DNA of 64,000 bases. Source: Stutzerimonas stutzeri. Lineage in GTDB: Bacteria; Pseudomonadota; Gammaproteobacteria; Pseudomonadales; Pseudomonadaceae. The notes under the pieces were generated by a model. It had not been told where the DNA came from. It searched no databases and saw nothing but the letters and a program-made list of their open reading frames with translations. The translations under genes were made by a program, and so were the position numbers. The stretch lies in NCBI RefSeq assembly GCF_002909485.1, contig NZ_PPXG01000005.1:310001-374000 (forward strand), read 5' to 3'. Shown here one piece after another: positions 21,061 to 38,417 of the stretch (position 1 is its first letter; each line of letters opens with the position of its first letter).

Positions 21061-21081
21061 AGGCCTGGCACGGTCAGGCCT
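21061..21081 (+). terminator. Small hairpin between rnhB and dnaE
   Basis: AGGCCTG and CAGGCCT form a 7-bp perfect stem with a 7-nt loop, without a following T run. It is the only structure I see in the 149-nt rnhB-dnaE gap. Confidence 0.3.
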
Positions 21082-21178
21082 GCGTTCTTATGGTTGATGC
21101 CGTTCGCCCGGTCCCCAGCCTGTCGGTGCTTTCCGGTACAATCGCGCGCTTGTCGTTCTGCCAGCTCAAGGTCTGTTC

Positions 21179-24700
<3,522 letters not shown>

Positions 24701-24701
24701 A

Positions 24702-24748
24702 GGGCCTAGCTCGGATAGCGGCAGATGCGCGCTTTCCGAGCTAGGCCC
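24702..24748 (+). terminator. Hairpin after dnaE
   Basis: GGGCCTAGCTCGGA at 24702 and its exact complement at 24735-24748 form a 14-bp stem with a 19-nt loop, starting just past the dnaE stop. No T run follows; it is probably a 3'-end processing or Rho-related boundary before accA. Confidence 0.5.
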
Positions 24749-24882
24749 GAACGGCCCGGTGTCAACCGGGTCATGGTTCAGAACAATTTTTGTTCGACCT
24801 GAATGCGCCCGTCCCGTAAGGTAAGGCGCAAAAAACGGAACAGCCTCCCGGCCGCCTGGCCGTCGACGCATGACGGATGCCT

Positions 24883-25833
24883 ATGAACCCGAATTTCCTG
24901 GATTTCGAACAGCCGATCGCCGACCTGCAAGCCAAGATCGAAGAACTGCGCCTGGTTGGTAACGATAACTCGCTGAATATCGGCGATGAGATTGCCCGCC
25001 TGCAGGACAAGAGCGAATCGCTCACCGAGAGCATTTTCGGCAATCTGACCAGCTGGCAGATCGCTCGCCTGGCCCGCCACCCGCAACGGCCCTATACCCT
25101 CGATTACATCAATCACCTGTTCACCGAGTTCGAAGAGCTGCACGGTGATCGGCACTTCACCGATGATGCGGCGATCGTTGGCGGCACTGCGCGTCTGGAC
25201 GGTCAGCCGGTAATGATCATCGGCCACCAGAAGGGCCGCGATGTGCGTGAAAAGGTTCGCCGCAATTTCGGCATGCCGCGCCCTGAAGGTTACCGCAAGG
25301 CCTGCCGACTGATGGAGATGGCCGAGCGTTTCAAGATGCCGATCCTGACCTTTATCGATACACCCGGTGCCTACCCAGGTATCGACGCTGAGGAGCGTAA
25401 CCAGAGCGAAGCCATCGCCTGGAACCTGCGCGTCATGGCGCGGCTGAAGACCCCGATTATCGCTACCGTGATCGGCGAGGGCGGTTCTGGCGGCGCGCTG
25501 GCCATCGGTGTCTGTGACCAGCTGAACATGCTGCAATACTCTACGTACGCGGTAATTTCTCCGGAAGGCTGTGCCTCGATTCTCTGGCGCACCGCCGAGA
25601 AAGCACCTGAAGCTGCGGAGGCCATGGGTGTTACAGCTGATCGCCTCAAGGACCTCGGTATTGTCGACAAGGTGATTCCGGAGCCGCTGGGTGGCGCGCA
25701 CCGCAATCCGGCCGTCATGGCCGCCGCCATGCGTGAGCAGCTGAACAGCCAGTTGCATATGCTCAAGTCGCTGGATACCGATGCACTGCTCACCCGTCGC
25801 TATGAGCGTCTGATGAGCTACGGGATCGCCTGA
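24883..25833 (+). CDS. accA: Acetyl-CoA carboxylase carboxyltransferase alpha subunit
   Basis: With AccD it transfers the carboxyl group from biotin to acetyl-CoA, making malonyl-CoA. The ATG at 24883 ([20 protein letters not shown]) matches the pseudomonad N-terminus; another ATG two codons upstream is possible. The 316 residues contain the carboxyltransferase motifs [39 protein letters not shown] and [14 protein letters not shown]. Confidence 0.97.
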   Translation: MNPNFLDFEQPIADLQAKIEELRLVGNDNSLNIGDEIARLQDKSESLTESIFGNLTSWQIARLARHPQRPYTLDYINHLFTEFEELHGDRHFTDDAAIVGGTARLDGQPVMIIGHQKGRDVREKVRRNFGMPRPEGYRKACRLMEMAERFKMPILTFIDTPGAYPGIDAEERNQSEAIAWNLRVMARLKTPIIATVIGEGGSGGALAIGVCDQLNMLQYSTYAVISPEGCASILWRTAEKAPEAAEAMGVTADRLKDLGIVDKVIPEPLGGAHRNPAVMAAAMREQLNSQLHMLKSLDTDALLTRRYERLMSYGIA

Positions 25834-25849
25834 CCCTTCGCACCTGACG

Positions 25850-25882
25850 CACGCCCGATTCGGCTACGCTGAATCGGGCGTG
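25850..25882 (+). terminator. Hairpin after accA
   Basis: A 12-bp perfect inverted repeat (CACGCCCGATTC and GAATCGGGCGTG) with a 9-nt loop lies 16 nt past the accA stop. No T run follows. Confidence 0.5.
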
Positions 25883-25971
25883 TAGGCCGCGGGCTAATTG
25901 CCCCGTCCTCTCGCCGATGCTGCTGCCGAGCTTTATGCTTGCCGGCAACGCCAGCTATCGATAGCGCTCGC

Positions 25972-27261
25972 ATGTCCCTCGATTCCTTCCTGCTTTCCGC
26001 GCTTGCGCCCTGGCGTAGCTCACCTACGTGGTGGGTGGCGTTTTCTGGTGGCCTTGATTCGACTGTCTTGTTGCATGTGCTCGCGCGGCTGGCCGAGCGG
26101 CATGAGCTACCTGCGATTCGTGCGTTGCACGTGCATCACGGTATGCAACTCGTTGCCGATAATTGGCCGACGCACTGTCAGGCGATCTGCGACGGTTTGG
26201 GTATTCCCTTGGAAGTAACTCGGGTGCAGGTTGTGCCGGGCGGCAGCGTGGAGCGCGCTGCGCGTGAGGCTCGCTATGGTGCATTCGCTGGCCAGTTGGG
26301 CAGAGGCGAGCTGTTGCTGACTGCCCAGCACCGCGACGATCAGGCAGAAACGGTCCTGTTTCGTCTGCTGCGCGGCGCTGGGGTGCGAGGGCTTGCGGCG
26401 ATGCCGCGGGAACGATCATTGGGCCTTGGACGGCTGGTGCGGCCGTTGCTCGATGTTTCGCGCGCAGAGCTTGAGGAGTACGCCCGCGACAACGCCTTGG
26501 TCTGGGTAGAGGATCCAAGTAATCAAAACCATGGATATTCGCGAAATTTCCTACGCCGCGAGGTTATGCCGCTCCTGCAGCAGCGCTGGCCGCAGGCCAC
26601 ATCGAGCATGGCTCGTGCGGCGTCCCATATGGCCGAAGCGCAGCAGCTGCTGGACGAGTTGGCGCAACAGGATCTCATTGCTGCTAACGCCGCCAGCGGG
26701 TTCGAATGGCTGCGCTTGCCCTGTCTCGCTTTGCCGGCGTTGCGTGCACTGACGCCAGCTCGCCGCCGCAACGCTTTGCGTTATTGGCTAGCTGATCTGA
26801 CGCTGGCTCCAGACGAGGATCATTGGGCTGGTCTGGTGTCTTTGCTGGACGCCAAACCTGATGCCACGCCTCGATGGCGCTTGGCGGGGGGCGAGCTGCA
26901 GCGCAGTGGAGATCGGGTCTGGTGGCTACCCGATGGCTGGCTGGCGCCCGTTGTCGAGTCTGTGGAATGGCTGGACCCGGATGTCAGCCTTGCTCTGCCC
27001 GGCAATGGCACGCTTCAACTGGCGGGGAGAGTTCCTGCCGGCAAACTCCAGGTCCGCTATCGGCAGGGCGGTGAGGTGCTCCGGGTGTCTGGCCGCGGCC
27101 GGCGTAATCTCAAACGCGTGTTGAACGAAGCTGGGGTCCCCCCGTTCGTGCGTGTGCGGCTTCCGTTGCTTTACTGCGGTGATGAACTGATCGCTGTGGC
27201 TGGCCTGCCACCACTAGGTGAGGAGTATCCTGCCCTGTATTGGTGCGCGCCGGACTTCTAA
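25972..27261 (+). CDS. tilS: tRNA(Ile)-lysidine synthetase
   Basis: This enzyme modifies C34 of the CAU-anticodon tRNA(Ile) to lysidine, so that it reads AUA. I chose the ATG at 25972 (MSLDSFLLSALAPWR); the frame extends to 25939 without similarity. The 429 residues have the PP-loop SGGLDST, ALHVHHGMQ, ARYGAF, TAQHRDDQAETVLFRLLRG, and the C-terminal substrate-binding domain with the GRGRRNLKRVLNEAGVPPF segment. Confidence 0.95.
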   Translation: MSLDSFLLSALAPWRSSPTWWVAFSGGLDSTVLLHVLARLAERHELPAIRALHVHHGMQLVADNWPTHCQAICDGLGIPLEVTRVQVVPGGSVERAAREARYGAFAGQLGRGELLLTAQHRDDQAETVLFRLLRGAGVRGLAAMPRERSLGLGRLVRPLLDVSRAELEEYARDNALVWVEDPSNQNHGYSRNFLRREVMPLLQQRWPQATSSMARAASHMAEAQQLLDELAQQDLIAANAASGFEWLRLPCLALPALRALTPARRRNALRYWLADLTLAPDEDHWAGLVSLLDAKPDATPRWRLAGGELQRSGDRVWWLPDGWLAPVVESVEWLDPDVSLALPGNGTLQLAGRVPAGKLQVRYRQGGEVLRVSGRGRRNLKRVLNEAGVPPFVRVRLPLLYCGDELIAVAGLPPLGEEYPALYWCAPDF

Positions 27262-27266
27262 GTGGT

Positions 27267-27295
27267 TTGAGCTGATAACGCCTTTCCAGTAGACT
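27267..27295 (+). promoter_or_regulatory. Sigma-70-like promoter upstream of pyrG
   Basis: TTGAGC at 27267-27272 and TAGACT at 27290-27295 are separated by exactly 17 bp, directly after the tilS stop. Transcription would begin near 27302 and give a leader of about 130 nt before pyrG, kdsA and eno. Confidence 0.5.
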
Positions 27296-27409
27296 ACGCT
27301 CCCGTCTCAATACAGCTTCTGCGGTTTCTCCGAATCCGTGGCAGTTGCGCTATTGCCGCCTAGGGCGCAATGGCATCTTCGCTTTCCCCCGGCGGCGCTA
27401 GCCGCTTAA

Positions 27410-31227
<3,818 letters not shown>

Positions 31228-31239
31228 TTCTCGGCACTT

Positions 31240-31269
31240 AAAAAAGGGCGGCGCGAGTCGCCCTTTTTT
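31240..31269 (+). terminator. Intrinsic terminator after eno
   Basis: AAAAAAGGGCG pairs with CGCCCTTTTTT around an 8-nt loop, ending in six Ts. It closes the pyrG-kdsA-eno unit. Confidence 0.85.
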
Positions 31270-31363
31270 GTTTCAATCGGCACCGTGCACCTGTGCAGTT
31301 GGTTAATCGCCCGTACATTGCTAGTGCTGTTTGCCCATACCGAACTATTGTCGAAGTCGTTTC

Positions 31364-31651
31364 ATGCCTTCTACGCGTCGCCCCTACTGGTTGTTCATCG
31401 TGCTGATACTGCTTCTTGGCGGTCTGCAGTATCGTCTCTGGGTGGGCGAGGGCAGCCTGGCGCAGGTTAATGGCCTGAACAAGCAGATTGCCGATCAACA
31501 GGGCGAGAACGAGCGGCTTCTGGAGCGCAATCGAATTCTCGAAGCGGAGGTCCTGGAGCTCAAGCAGGGCATGGAGACCGTCGAGGAGCGTGCGCGACAG
31601 GAACTGGGCATGGTCAAAGAGGGCGAGACCCTCTATCAGCTGATCGAATGA
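31364..31651 (+). CDS. ftsB: Cell division protein FtsB
   Basis: This bitopic inner-membrane protein forms the FtsQLB complex that activates septal peptidoglycan synthesis. The ATG at 31364 gives 95 residues; a start at 31331 is in frame but extends the short cytoplasmic tail atypically. It has a transmembrane helix (about 6-24, WLFIVLILLLGGLQYRLW) followed by a coiled coil (about 30-72). The C-terminal ELGMVKEGETLYQLIE is family typical. The stop overlaps ispD (ATGA). Confidence 0.95.
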   Translation: MPSTRRPYWLFIVLILLLGGLQYRLWVGEGSLAQVNGLNKQIADQQGENERLLERNRILEAEVLELKQGMETVEERARQELGMVKEGETLYQLIE

Positions 31652-32364
31652 CCCCCCGCCAGCCGCCGTTGTTCTGGGTAGTCATCCCCGCTGCCGGCGT
31701 TGGCAGCCGCATGCGCGCCGATCGCCCCAAGCAGTACCTGCAGTTGGGCGAGCGCAGCATTATCGAGCACACGCTCGATTGTTTTCTGGATCATCCCGCA
31801 CTGGCCGGGGTTGTGGTCTGCATTGCCCCTGATGATCCCTACTGGCCACGTCTACCCTGTGCGAGCAATGTCCGCATTCATCGTGCTGCGGGTGGTCGCG
31901 AGCGCTCCGATTCCGTGCTCAATGGCCTGCAGTGTCTCCACGAACTTGGCGCGGATGCCTGTGACTGGGTACTGGTGCATGACGCAGCCCGGCCCAATCT
32001 GGCGCGCGAGGATCTGGACAAATTGCTGCTGGAGCTGGCCGGCGACTCGGTCGGTGGTCTGCTGGCAGTTCCGGCGCGCGATACGCTAAAGCGCGTGGGG
32101 GCGGACGGGCGCGTGCTGGAGACGGTTGATCGCAGCGTGGTCTGGCAGGCTTTCACGCCGCAGATGTTCCGCCTCGGAATGTTGCGTGAGGCGCTTGAAG
32201 CGGCGCTCGAGACAGGTGTGCAGGTTACTGACGAAGCTTCGGCGATGGAGTGGGCTGGTCAATCACCCAGGGTGGTGGAAGGGCGGGCAGACAACCTCAA
32301 GGTGACTCGGCCTGAAGATCTGGAGTGGTTGGCGCAGCGTTGGCACGCTGATCGCACGCAATGA
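31648..32364 (+). CDS. ispD: 2-C-methyl-D-erythritol 4-phosphate cytidylyltransferase
   Basis: This is the third step of the MEP isoprenoid pathway. The 238 residues start with the nucleotide-binding VIPAAGVGSRMRADRPKQYL and contain VHDAARPN and QAFTPQMFR. It is coupled to ftsB. In many gammaproteobacteria ispF follows directly; here about 6.5 kb of other genes separates ispD from ispF (38907). Confidence 0.97.
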   Translation: MTPRQPPLFWVVIPAAGVGSRMRADRPKQYLQLGERSIIEHTLDCFLDHPALAGVVVCIAPDDPYWPRLPCASNVRIHRAAGGRERSDSVLNGLQCLHELGADACDWVLVHDAARPNLAREDLDKLLLELAGDSVGGLLAVPARDTLKRVGADGRVLETVDRSVVWQAFTPQMFRLGMLREALEAALETGVQVTDEASAMEWAGQSPRVVEGRADNLKVTRPEDLEWLAQRWHADRTQ

Positions 32365-32396
32365 GATGCGGGCAGAGGGCTGCCCGCACTTGTTCG

Positions 32397-33563
32397 TCAG
32401 AAGCGATAGATCGCCGCCGCCCCGGTACCGGTCGGCATGCGTTCGGTTGGCACCACGACGACTTCTCCGCCTTGCTCGAGCGTCCAGATTGTTAGCTCGT
32501 CAAGCACGTCGGGCGTATTGACGTCGTCTTCGTTCGTGGGGGTTGCTGTTCCGTCAGCTTTGTCGACGTGTCCGGGGATTTGCCGCTCGGCCTCCACCAG
32601 CAGCGTGGCGACCCGGCCTTGGCGAGTGGCCTGGCCGATGTCTTCCAGGTGGTCGGATGCAAGCCCCTGCCCGTGGGATGCCCCAAACTGATTGAGCAGC
32701 CCTTCCAGTCGCTTGAGATAACGCGGCTGCATCACCATCCAGCTTTTTTCGCGCAGCTCGTTGACGTTCACGGCGCTCTGGCCGGTCTCAATGCCTTCTG
32801 GCAGCAGGCACTCGTTGTGGCTGAGCCGGCGGAAATGTGACTGTTGTTCCGGTAGCGCGGCGAGAATAAGGGGCAGGCCGGAGGGCTTGGAGTGGTGCTC
32901 GATGATGGCGCGATCCACTTCGCGGAAGTAGCGATCACGGTCGCGGTCGATCTCCGCCTGCTTGCCACTTCCACCAGACTCTACCTGCATCGGGTCACCC
33001 CGTTCGCTGGCCCGGCCGTAGCCTTGGGGAAAGCCACTCTGACCTTTCGCGGTCAGGTCGCTGCCCAGCGCGTCGGCAAGGGTTTTGGGCACTGCATCGT
33101 GCAGCCTGACCTCGTCCAGTGCATCGCGGTTGCCTTCGAACAGGCGTACCGAGTCGCGCGATAGGCAAAGAATCTGAAAGCGGTCGGCCGATTGCGCAAT
33201 GCGTACCAGCGGCTTGAGGTGCATGCGTGCATTGGCTACGGCCATCTCTGGCACGCTGCGTTGCAGACGATAAACCTGGAAGTAGTCCTTTGCAGCGAAC
33301 GCTGCCAGCCCATCGAGGCTGTGGTTCCAGAAGTCGCTGTTGTCGATCAGGGCATAAAATGGCTGGAGCAGGGCTGGCGCCTGGTCGGCGTGGCCTTGTC
33401 GCTTGAGGGAATCTTCCAATTGCTTGACCAGATGCTTGAAGCGAATTGGGTCTTGCTGACGTTCCGGGAAACTGCGATGAGTGGGTTGGTATACGGATAG
33501 ACAGGGTCCATCGCGCTGTGACAGCAGTTTGGTCAGGGTTTCTCGATCGAGTAGTCGGTTCAT
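32397..33563 (-). CDS. baeRF-family (release-factor-like) protein
   Basis: I chose the start at 33563 (MNRLLDRETLTKLLSQRDG) because GGAGG lies upstream; it gives 388 residues. The N-terminal CLSVYQPTHR and QQDPIRFKHLV motifs look like bacterial archaeo-eukaryotic release factor family 3 (baeRF3), predicted relatives of eRF1/Pelota with a ribosome-linked role. A Gly-rich loop with GGSGKQ at about 198-203 falls near where eRF1 carries GGQ. It is preceded on the same strand, 77 nt away, by an HPF-type ribosome factor gene, which supports a translation link. No experimental function is known to me. Confidence 0.7.
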   Translation of the reverse strand: MNRLLDRETLTKLLSQRDGPCLSVYQPTHRSFPERQQDPIRFKHLVKQLEDSLKRQGHADQAPALLQPFYALIDNSDFWNHSLDGLAAFAAKDYFQVYRLQRSVPEMAVANARMHLKPLVRIAQSADRFQILCLSRDSVRLFEGNRDALDEVRLHDAVPKTLADALGSDLTAKGQSGFPQGYGRASERGDPMQVESGGSGKQAEIDRDRDRYFREVDRAIIEHHSKPSGLPLILAALPEQQSHFRRLSHNECLLPEGIETGQSAVNVNELREKSWMVMQPRYLKRLEGLLNQFGASHGQGLASDHLEDIGQATRQGRVATLLVEAERQIPGHVDKADGTATPTNEDDVNTPDVLDELTIWTLEQGGEVVVVPTERMPTGTGAAAIYRF

Positions 33564-33640
33564 GCGTGGCCTCCAGGTGGCTGTGGTTCGGTCCCTCGCA
33601 GAGATGTCGATGGCGCCCTCAATAGCCATCGGGGGCCAGG

Positions 33641-33955
33641 TCAGTGGCGGTTGAGTTTGTCCAGTGCGTGACCTAGTGCGTGGTTCAGCTTTTCCGCTGC
33701 GCCGTTGATTGCCAGATCAAGTGTTTCGGCCTTGTGGGTGGTCGAGATTGGGTCGTGGCCTTTAACGCGCGCTTCCATCTGGCAGCGCTTGTCCTGCGGC
33801 CCGCTCTTGTTGCTGTTTTCATCGTTGAGATGCACCTCGACTCGGGTCAGATGATCATCGAAACGCTCAAGCTCGGTCTCCACCGTCGCCTTTACCCGCT
33901 CTTCAAACTCACTGGTAACGCTGATGCTGTGGTTGCTGTTCACCAGAACCTGCAT
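33641..33955 (-). CDS. HPF/RaiA-family ribosome-associated protein (short form)
   Basis: The start at 33955 follows a strong CAGGAGG site and gives 104 residues (MQVLVNSNHSISVTSEFEER). It is one domain of the hibernation-promoting factor / sigma-54 modulation fold: a beta strand, helix (FEERVKATVETELERF), LTRVEVHLNDEN, QDKRCQMEAR, then a final helix (AETLDLAINGAAEKLNHAL). HPF proteins bind the 30S decoding centre in stationary phase. A close paralogue lies at 59766. It is likely cotranscribed with the baeRF gene downstream. Confidence 0.85.
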   Translation of the reverse strand: MQVLVNSNHSISVTSEFEERVKATVETELERFDDHLTRVEVHLNDENSNKSGPQDKRCQMEARVKGHDPISTTHKAETLDLAINGAAEKLNHALGHALDKLNRH

Positions 33956-34091
33956 GGTTTCCTCCTGATTGCAGCGCCGCACCCTCCAGCACATTCGGCT
34001 CGTAGAGTTGCAGCTACACAAGGTACGACGTAGGGCGAGTCCGGCGGGTTCCTCCGCCTGAGCGGCCTCGGACGCGCGGTTCAAGTCCTGT

Positions 34092-34991
34092 TCAGCTTTG
34101 TCTGCCGGCGTATTCGTTGCGGATGGCAAGACCGGCCTTGAGGGCTTCGACGAGCAGGCGAACCTTCGGCAGCGGATAACGGCGTTGCGGGTACACCGCC
34201 CAGACGGCCGTGTCCGGCGGCTGATTGCTTTCCAGCAATGAAACCAGCTCGCCCCGCTGCAGCGGCCCTTGCACGTAGTAGTCCGGCAGCTGGCACAAAC
34301 CAAAGCCACGCAGTGCGGCGTCCAGTACCGCCTCTCCGCTGTTGCAGCGCCAGTTGCCACTGGGTTTGAAATGCTGCTCGCGACCTTCGACCTGGAAGGA
34401 CCAGACGTCGCTCGTGCCGATCAGGCAGTTATGCCGCGCCAGTTCCGACAAGGTGTGCGGTCGTCCGTAGCGCTCCAGATAGCTTGGGGCTGCACATAGG
34501 TACATGGCCCTCGGTGCGATGCGGGTGGCCACCAGACGTGATTCGCTCAGTTTTCCGAGGCGAATGGCCAAGTCATAGCCTTCCTGAACCAGATCGAGGG
34601 TGCGGTTGGATAACTCGATGTCCACGCGCAGTTGCGGGTGTCGGGCCATGAATTCGTTTACCAATGGCACAATGAAGCGTTCGCCATAAGCCACCGCTGC
34701 GGTCATGCGCAACAGCCCCGTGGGCGCGCTGTGCAGGTCGCTGATGGCGAGGAATGCTTCGTCGCGCTCTTCGATCAGCCGCTGACAGCGCGCAAAGAAC
34801 GTATGGCCAGCCTCGGTGAGCGAGACTCGACGGGTGGTGCGATAGAGCAGCCGCGCCTGCAGGCGCTCTTCGAGACGAGCGACCTGGCGGCTGACATGCG
34901 AGGAGGAGACACGCAGGCGCTCAGCAGCACGCATGAAACTCCCGCATTCGGCCACAGCCACGAATTCATCGAGACCTTCCCAGCGGTTCAT
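34092..34991 (-). CDS. LysR-family regulator divergent from adhC
   Basis: This 299-residue LysR-type regulator has an N-terminal winged helix (about 1-60, FVAVAECGSFMRAAERLRVS) and a periplasmic-binding-like effector domain (about 90-295). It is divergently transcribed from the glutathione-dependent formaldehyde dehydrogenase gene across a 166-nt region with a clear LysR-type inverted repeat, so it very likely controls adhC-fghA. The same arrangement occurs in P. aeruginosa (a regulator I recall as GfnR); I give no symbol because that assignment is from memory. Confidence 0.85.
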   Translation of the reverse strand: MNRWEGLDEFVAVAECGSFMRAAERLRVSSSHVSRQVARLEERLQARLLYRTTRRVSLTEAGHTFFARCQRLIEERDEAFLAISDLHSAPTGLLRMTAAVAYGERFIVPLVNEFMARHPQLRVDIELSNRTLDLVQEGYDLAIRLGKLSESRLVATRIAPRAMYLCAAPSYLERYGRPHTLSELARHNCLIGTSDVWSFQVEGREQHFKPSGNWRCNSGEAVLDAALRGFGLCQLPDYYVQGPLQRGELVSLLESNQPPDTAVWAVYPQRRYPLPKVRLLVEALKAGLAIRNEYAGRQS

Positions 34992-35053
34992 TCGATCTCC
35001 GGTTTCAGGGTGTAGGTGGCGTTGATACGGACATCATTGTAGCGGCCTGCCTG

Positions 35054-35078
35054 ATTATTGTCCCCGTATGGCAATAAT
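35054..35078. promoter_or_regulatory. LysR-type operator between LysR gene and adhC
   Basis: A perfect inverted repeat, ATTATTG-N11-CAATAAT, lies in the divergent promoter region, 63 nt from the LysR start and 79 nt from adhC. It contains the T-N11-A core of LysR-family binding sites. Confidence 0.65.
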
Positions 35079-35100
35079 GTTTTCCAAAGGTGGTCATTAA

Positions 35101-36273
<1,173 letters not shown>

Positions 36274-36342
36274 GCCAGTAGCCGCAAGCCATAGCATGTC
36301 GGGCAAGTCCCGCCTGTGGCTTTGCGGTTGCCTGGAGGGCCT

Positions 36343-37188
36343 ATGAGTCTCGAAATCGTTTCCAGCAACAAGAGCTTTGGCGGCTGGCACAAGCGCTACC
36401 GCCACCGTTCCGTCAGCCTTAACTGCGACATGGTGTTCGCTGTGTACCTGCCACCCCAGGCGGAGCAGGGCGAAAAGCTGCCGGTGCTGTACTGGCTATC
36501 AGGCCTGACGTGCACGGACGAGAACTTCATGCAAAAGGCCGGAGCGCTGCGTCTGGCTGCGGAACTCGGCCTGATCATCGTCGCCCCGGATACCAGTCCG
36601 CGAGGGGCAGGTGTGCCGGACGATCCCGAGGGTGCTTGGGATTTCGGCCTTGGCGCGGGCTTCTACCTTAATGCCACTCAGGAACCCTGGGCGCAGCACT
36701 ATCGAATGTACGACTACGTAGTGGATGAGCTGCCGGCATTGATCGAGGCGAACTTTCCCGTCTCCGACCGGCGCGGTATCAGCGGACACTCCATGGGCGG
36801 TCACGGCGCACTGATCTGCGCGCTGAAGAATCCCGGGCGCTATCACTCGCTGTCGGCTTTCGCACCTATCAGCAACCCGCTCAACTGCCCATGGGGTGAA
36901 AAGGCATTCAGCGGTTATCTAGGCGAAGATCGTTCCCGCTGGCGCGAATGGGATGCCTGCGTGCTGATCGCTGAGGCGCGCGAGCAGCTGCCAATGCTGG
37001 TCGATCAGGGTGATCGCGATGACTTCATGGAGGGCCAGCTCAAGCCTCAAGCGCTGCGAGCGGCGGCGGATGCTACCAATCATCCGCTGACCCTGCGAAT
37101 CCAGCCAGGGTATGACCACAGCTACTACTTCATCGCCAGCTTCATCGATGAACACCTTCGCCACCATGCCGAGGCGTTGAGGCGTTGA
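36343..37188 (+). CDS. fghA: S-formylglutathione hydrolase
   Basis: This enzyme hydrolyses S-formylglutathione to formate and glutathione. The ATG at 36343 follows TGGAGGG and gives [19 protein letters not shown] and 281 residues; an earlier in-frame start at 36316 lacks a site. It is an alpha/beta hydrolase with the nucleophile Ser in GHSMGGHGA and the C-terminal His in GYDHSYYFI. With adhC it completes formaldehyde detoxification. Confidence 0.96.
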   Translation: MSLEIVSSNKSFGGWHKRYRHRSVSLNCDMVFAVYLPPQAEQGEKLPVLYWLSGLTCTDENFMQKAGALRLAAELGLIIVAPDTSPRGAGVPDDPEGAWDFGLGAGFYLNATQEPWAQHYRMYDYVVDELPALIEANFPVSDRRGISGHSMGGHGALICALKNPGRYHSLSAFAPISNPLNCPWGEKAFSGYLGEDRSRWREWDACVLIAEAREQLPMLVDQGDRDDFMEGQLKPQALRAAADATNHPLTLRIQPGYDHSYYFIASFIDEHLRHHAEALRR

Positions 37189-37228
37189 TGTTTACGGAAC
37201 GGGCACGGCAGTGTCGCGTTATCCGCCG

Positions 37229-37256
37229 TTGGGTGGCGGGCTGAAGCCCGCCCTAC
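37229..37256. repeat. REP-like element (intergenic palindrome)
   Basis: GGCGGGCTGAAGCCCGCC forms a tight hairpin, flanked by TTATCCGCCGTTG on the left and CTACGCGG on the right. This sequence layout is typical of repetitive extragenic palindromes in the P. stutzeri group. It sits between convergent fghA and the ene-reductase gene. I see only this copy in the window. Confidence 0.6.
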
Positions 37257-37282
37257 GCGGCGGAGTGACGCCGGGCAGCAAT

Positions 37283-37316
37283 AAAAAAGGCCCGACCGGT
37301 CACCCAGTCGGGCCTT
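37283..37316 (-). terminator. Terminator of the ene-reductase gene (minus strand)
   Basis: AAGGCCCGAC and GTCGGGCCTT form a 10-bp stem; on the minus strand it is followed by a run of six Ts. It lies 14 nt past the stop of the gene ending at 37330. Confidence 0.8.
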
Positions 37317-37329
37317 CCGTCGCAAGGAG

Positions 37330-38379
37330 CTAGAGCGACGGATAATCGGTATAGCCAACCGGACCCTGGGCATAGAACAGCTCGGGTTTGGGTTCGTTTA
37401 GTGGAGCGCCCTGGCGTAGCCGCGCGACCAGATCCGGGTTGGCGATGTAAGGAATCCCGAACGCGACTGCATCGGCTTTGCCTTCTGCCAGCCAGGCGCT
37501 GGCCTGTTCCTTGGTAAAGCGTTCGTTGGCGATGTATACGCCTCCGAAGATCTGCTTCAGCTGCGGGCCCAGGCTGTCTTCGCCGACCTTCTCACGAGTG
37601 CAGATGAACGCTACACCGCGCTTGCCCAGCTCGCGGGCGACATAGCCAAAGGTCTCTGCACGGTTGGAGTCGCCCATGTCATGGGAGTCGGCACGTGGAG
37701 CCAGGTGCATGCCAACCCGGCCAGCCCCCCACACCGAAATGGCGGCGTCGGTAACTTCCAGCATCAGCCGTGCGCGGTTCTCAAGCGAGCCACCGTAGGC
37801 ATCGGTGCGCTTGTTGGTGCTGTCTTGCAGGAACTGGTCAAGCAAGTAGCCGTTGGCGCCGTGTATTTCCACGCCGTCGAAACCGGCTTCCTTGGCGTTC
37901 TCAGCACCCTTGCGATAGGCCTCGATAATGCCTGGTATCTCATCGGTCTTCAGCGCCCGCGGTGTTTCGTAATCCTTCATCGGTCGAACCAGGCTGACAT
38001 GGCCGGCTGGCCTGATGGCGCTGGGTGCGACCGGCAGTTCACCATCCAGATAGATCGGATCGGAGATTCGGCCGACATGCCACAGCTGCAAGACGATCTT
38101 GCCGCCCTTGGCGTGTACCGCGTCGGTGACCTTCTTCCAGCCCTGAACCTGTTCGGCGGACCAGATACCGGGGGTGTCCGGATAGCCGACGCCCATCGGG
38201 GCTACAGAAGTAGCTTCGCTGATGATCAGGCCAGCGTCGGCGCGCTGTGCGTAATACTCGGCAATCAGCTCGCCGGGCACGCGGCCGGGTTCTGCGCGGC
38301 AGCGGGTCAGCGGCGCCATGATGACGCGATTGTTCAGTTCCAGGTCGCCGATCTTGATCGGGTCGAAGAGTGTGGGCAT
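37330..38379 (-). CDS. xenB: Old-yellow-enzyme family ene-reductase (XenB-like)
   Basis: This FMN-dependent NAD(P)H:flavin oxidoreductase has 349 residues from the start at 38379 (MPTLFDPIKIGDLELNNRVIM). Typical OYE features are MAPLTRCRA, LQLWHVGRISD, HGANGYLLDQFLQDSTNKR, YGGSLENRARL, and the late AFGIPYIANPDLV phosphate-binding region. It closely resembles pseudomonad XenB / N-ethylmaleimide reductase, which reduce electrophilic alkenes, nitroesters and nitroaromatics. An ArsR-type regulator lies 38 nt upstream on the same strand, suggesting an electrophile-induced operon. Confidence 0.88.
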   Translation of the reverse strand: MPTLFDPIKIGDLELNNRVIMAPLTRCRAEPGRVPGELIAEYYAQRADAGLIISEATSVAPMGVGYPDTPGIWSAEQVQGWKKVTDAVHAKGGKIVLQLWHVGRISDPIYLDGELPVAPSAIRPAGHVSLVRPMKDYETPRALKTDEIPGIIEAYRKGAENAKEAGFDGVEIHGANGYLLDQFLQDSTNKRTDAYGGSLENRARLMLEVTDAAISVWGAGRVGMHLAPRADSHDMGDSNRAETFGYVARELGKRGVAFICTREKVGEDSLGPQLKQIFGGVYIANERFTKEQASAWLAEGKADAVAFGIPYIANPDLVARLRQGAPLNEPKPELFYAQGPVGYTDYPSL

Positions 38380-38417
38380 AGCGATACCGCTCCTGTACGG
38401 GTGGTGCAAGAAAGGGT

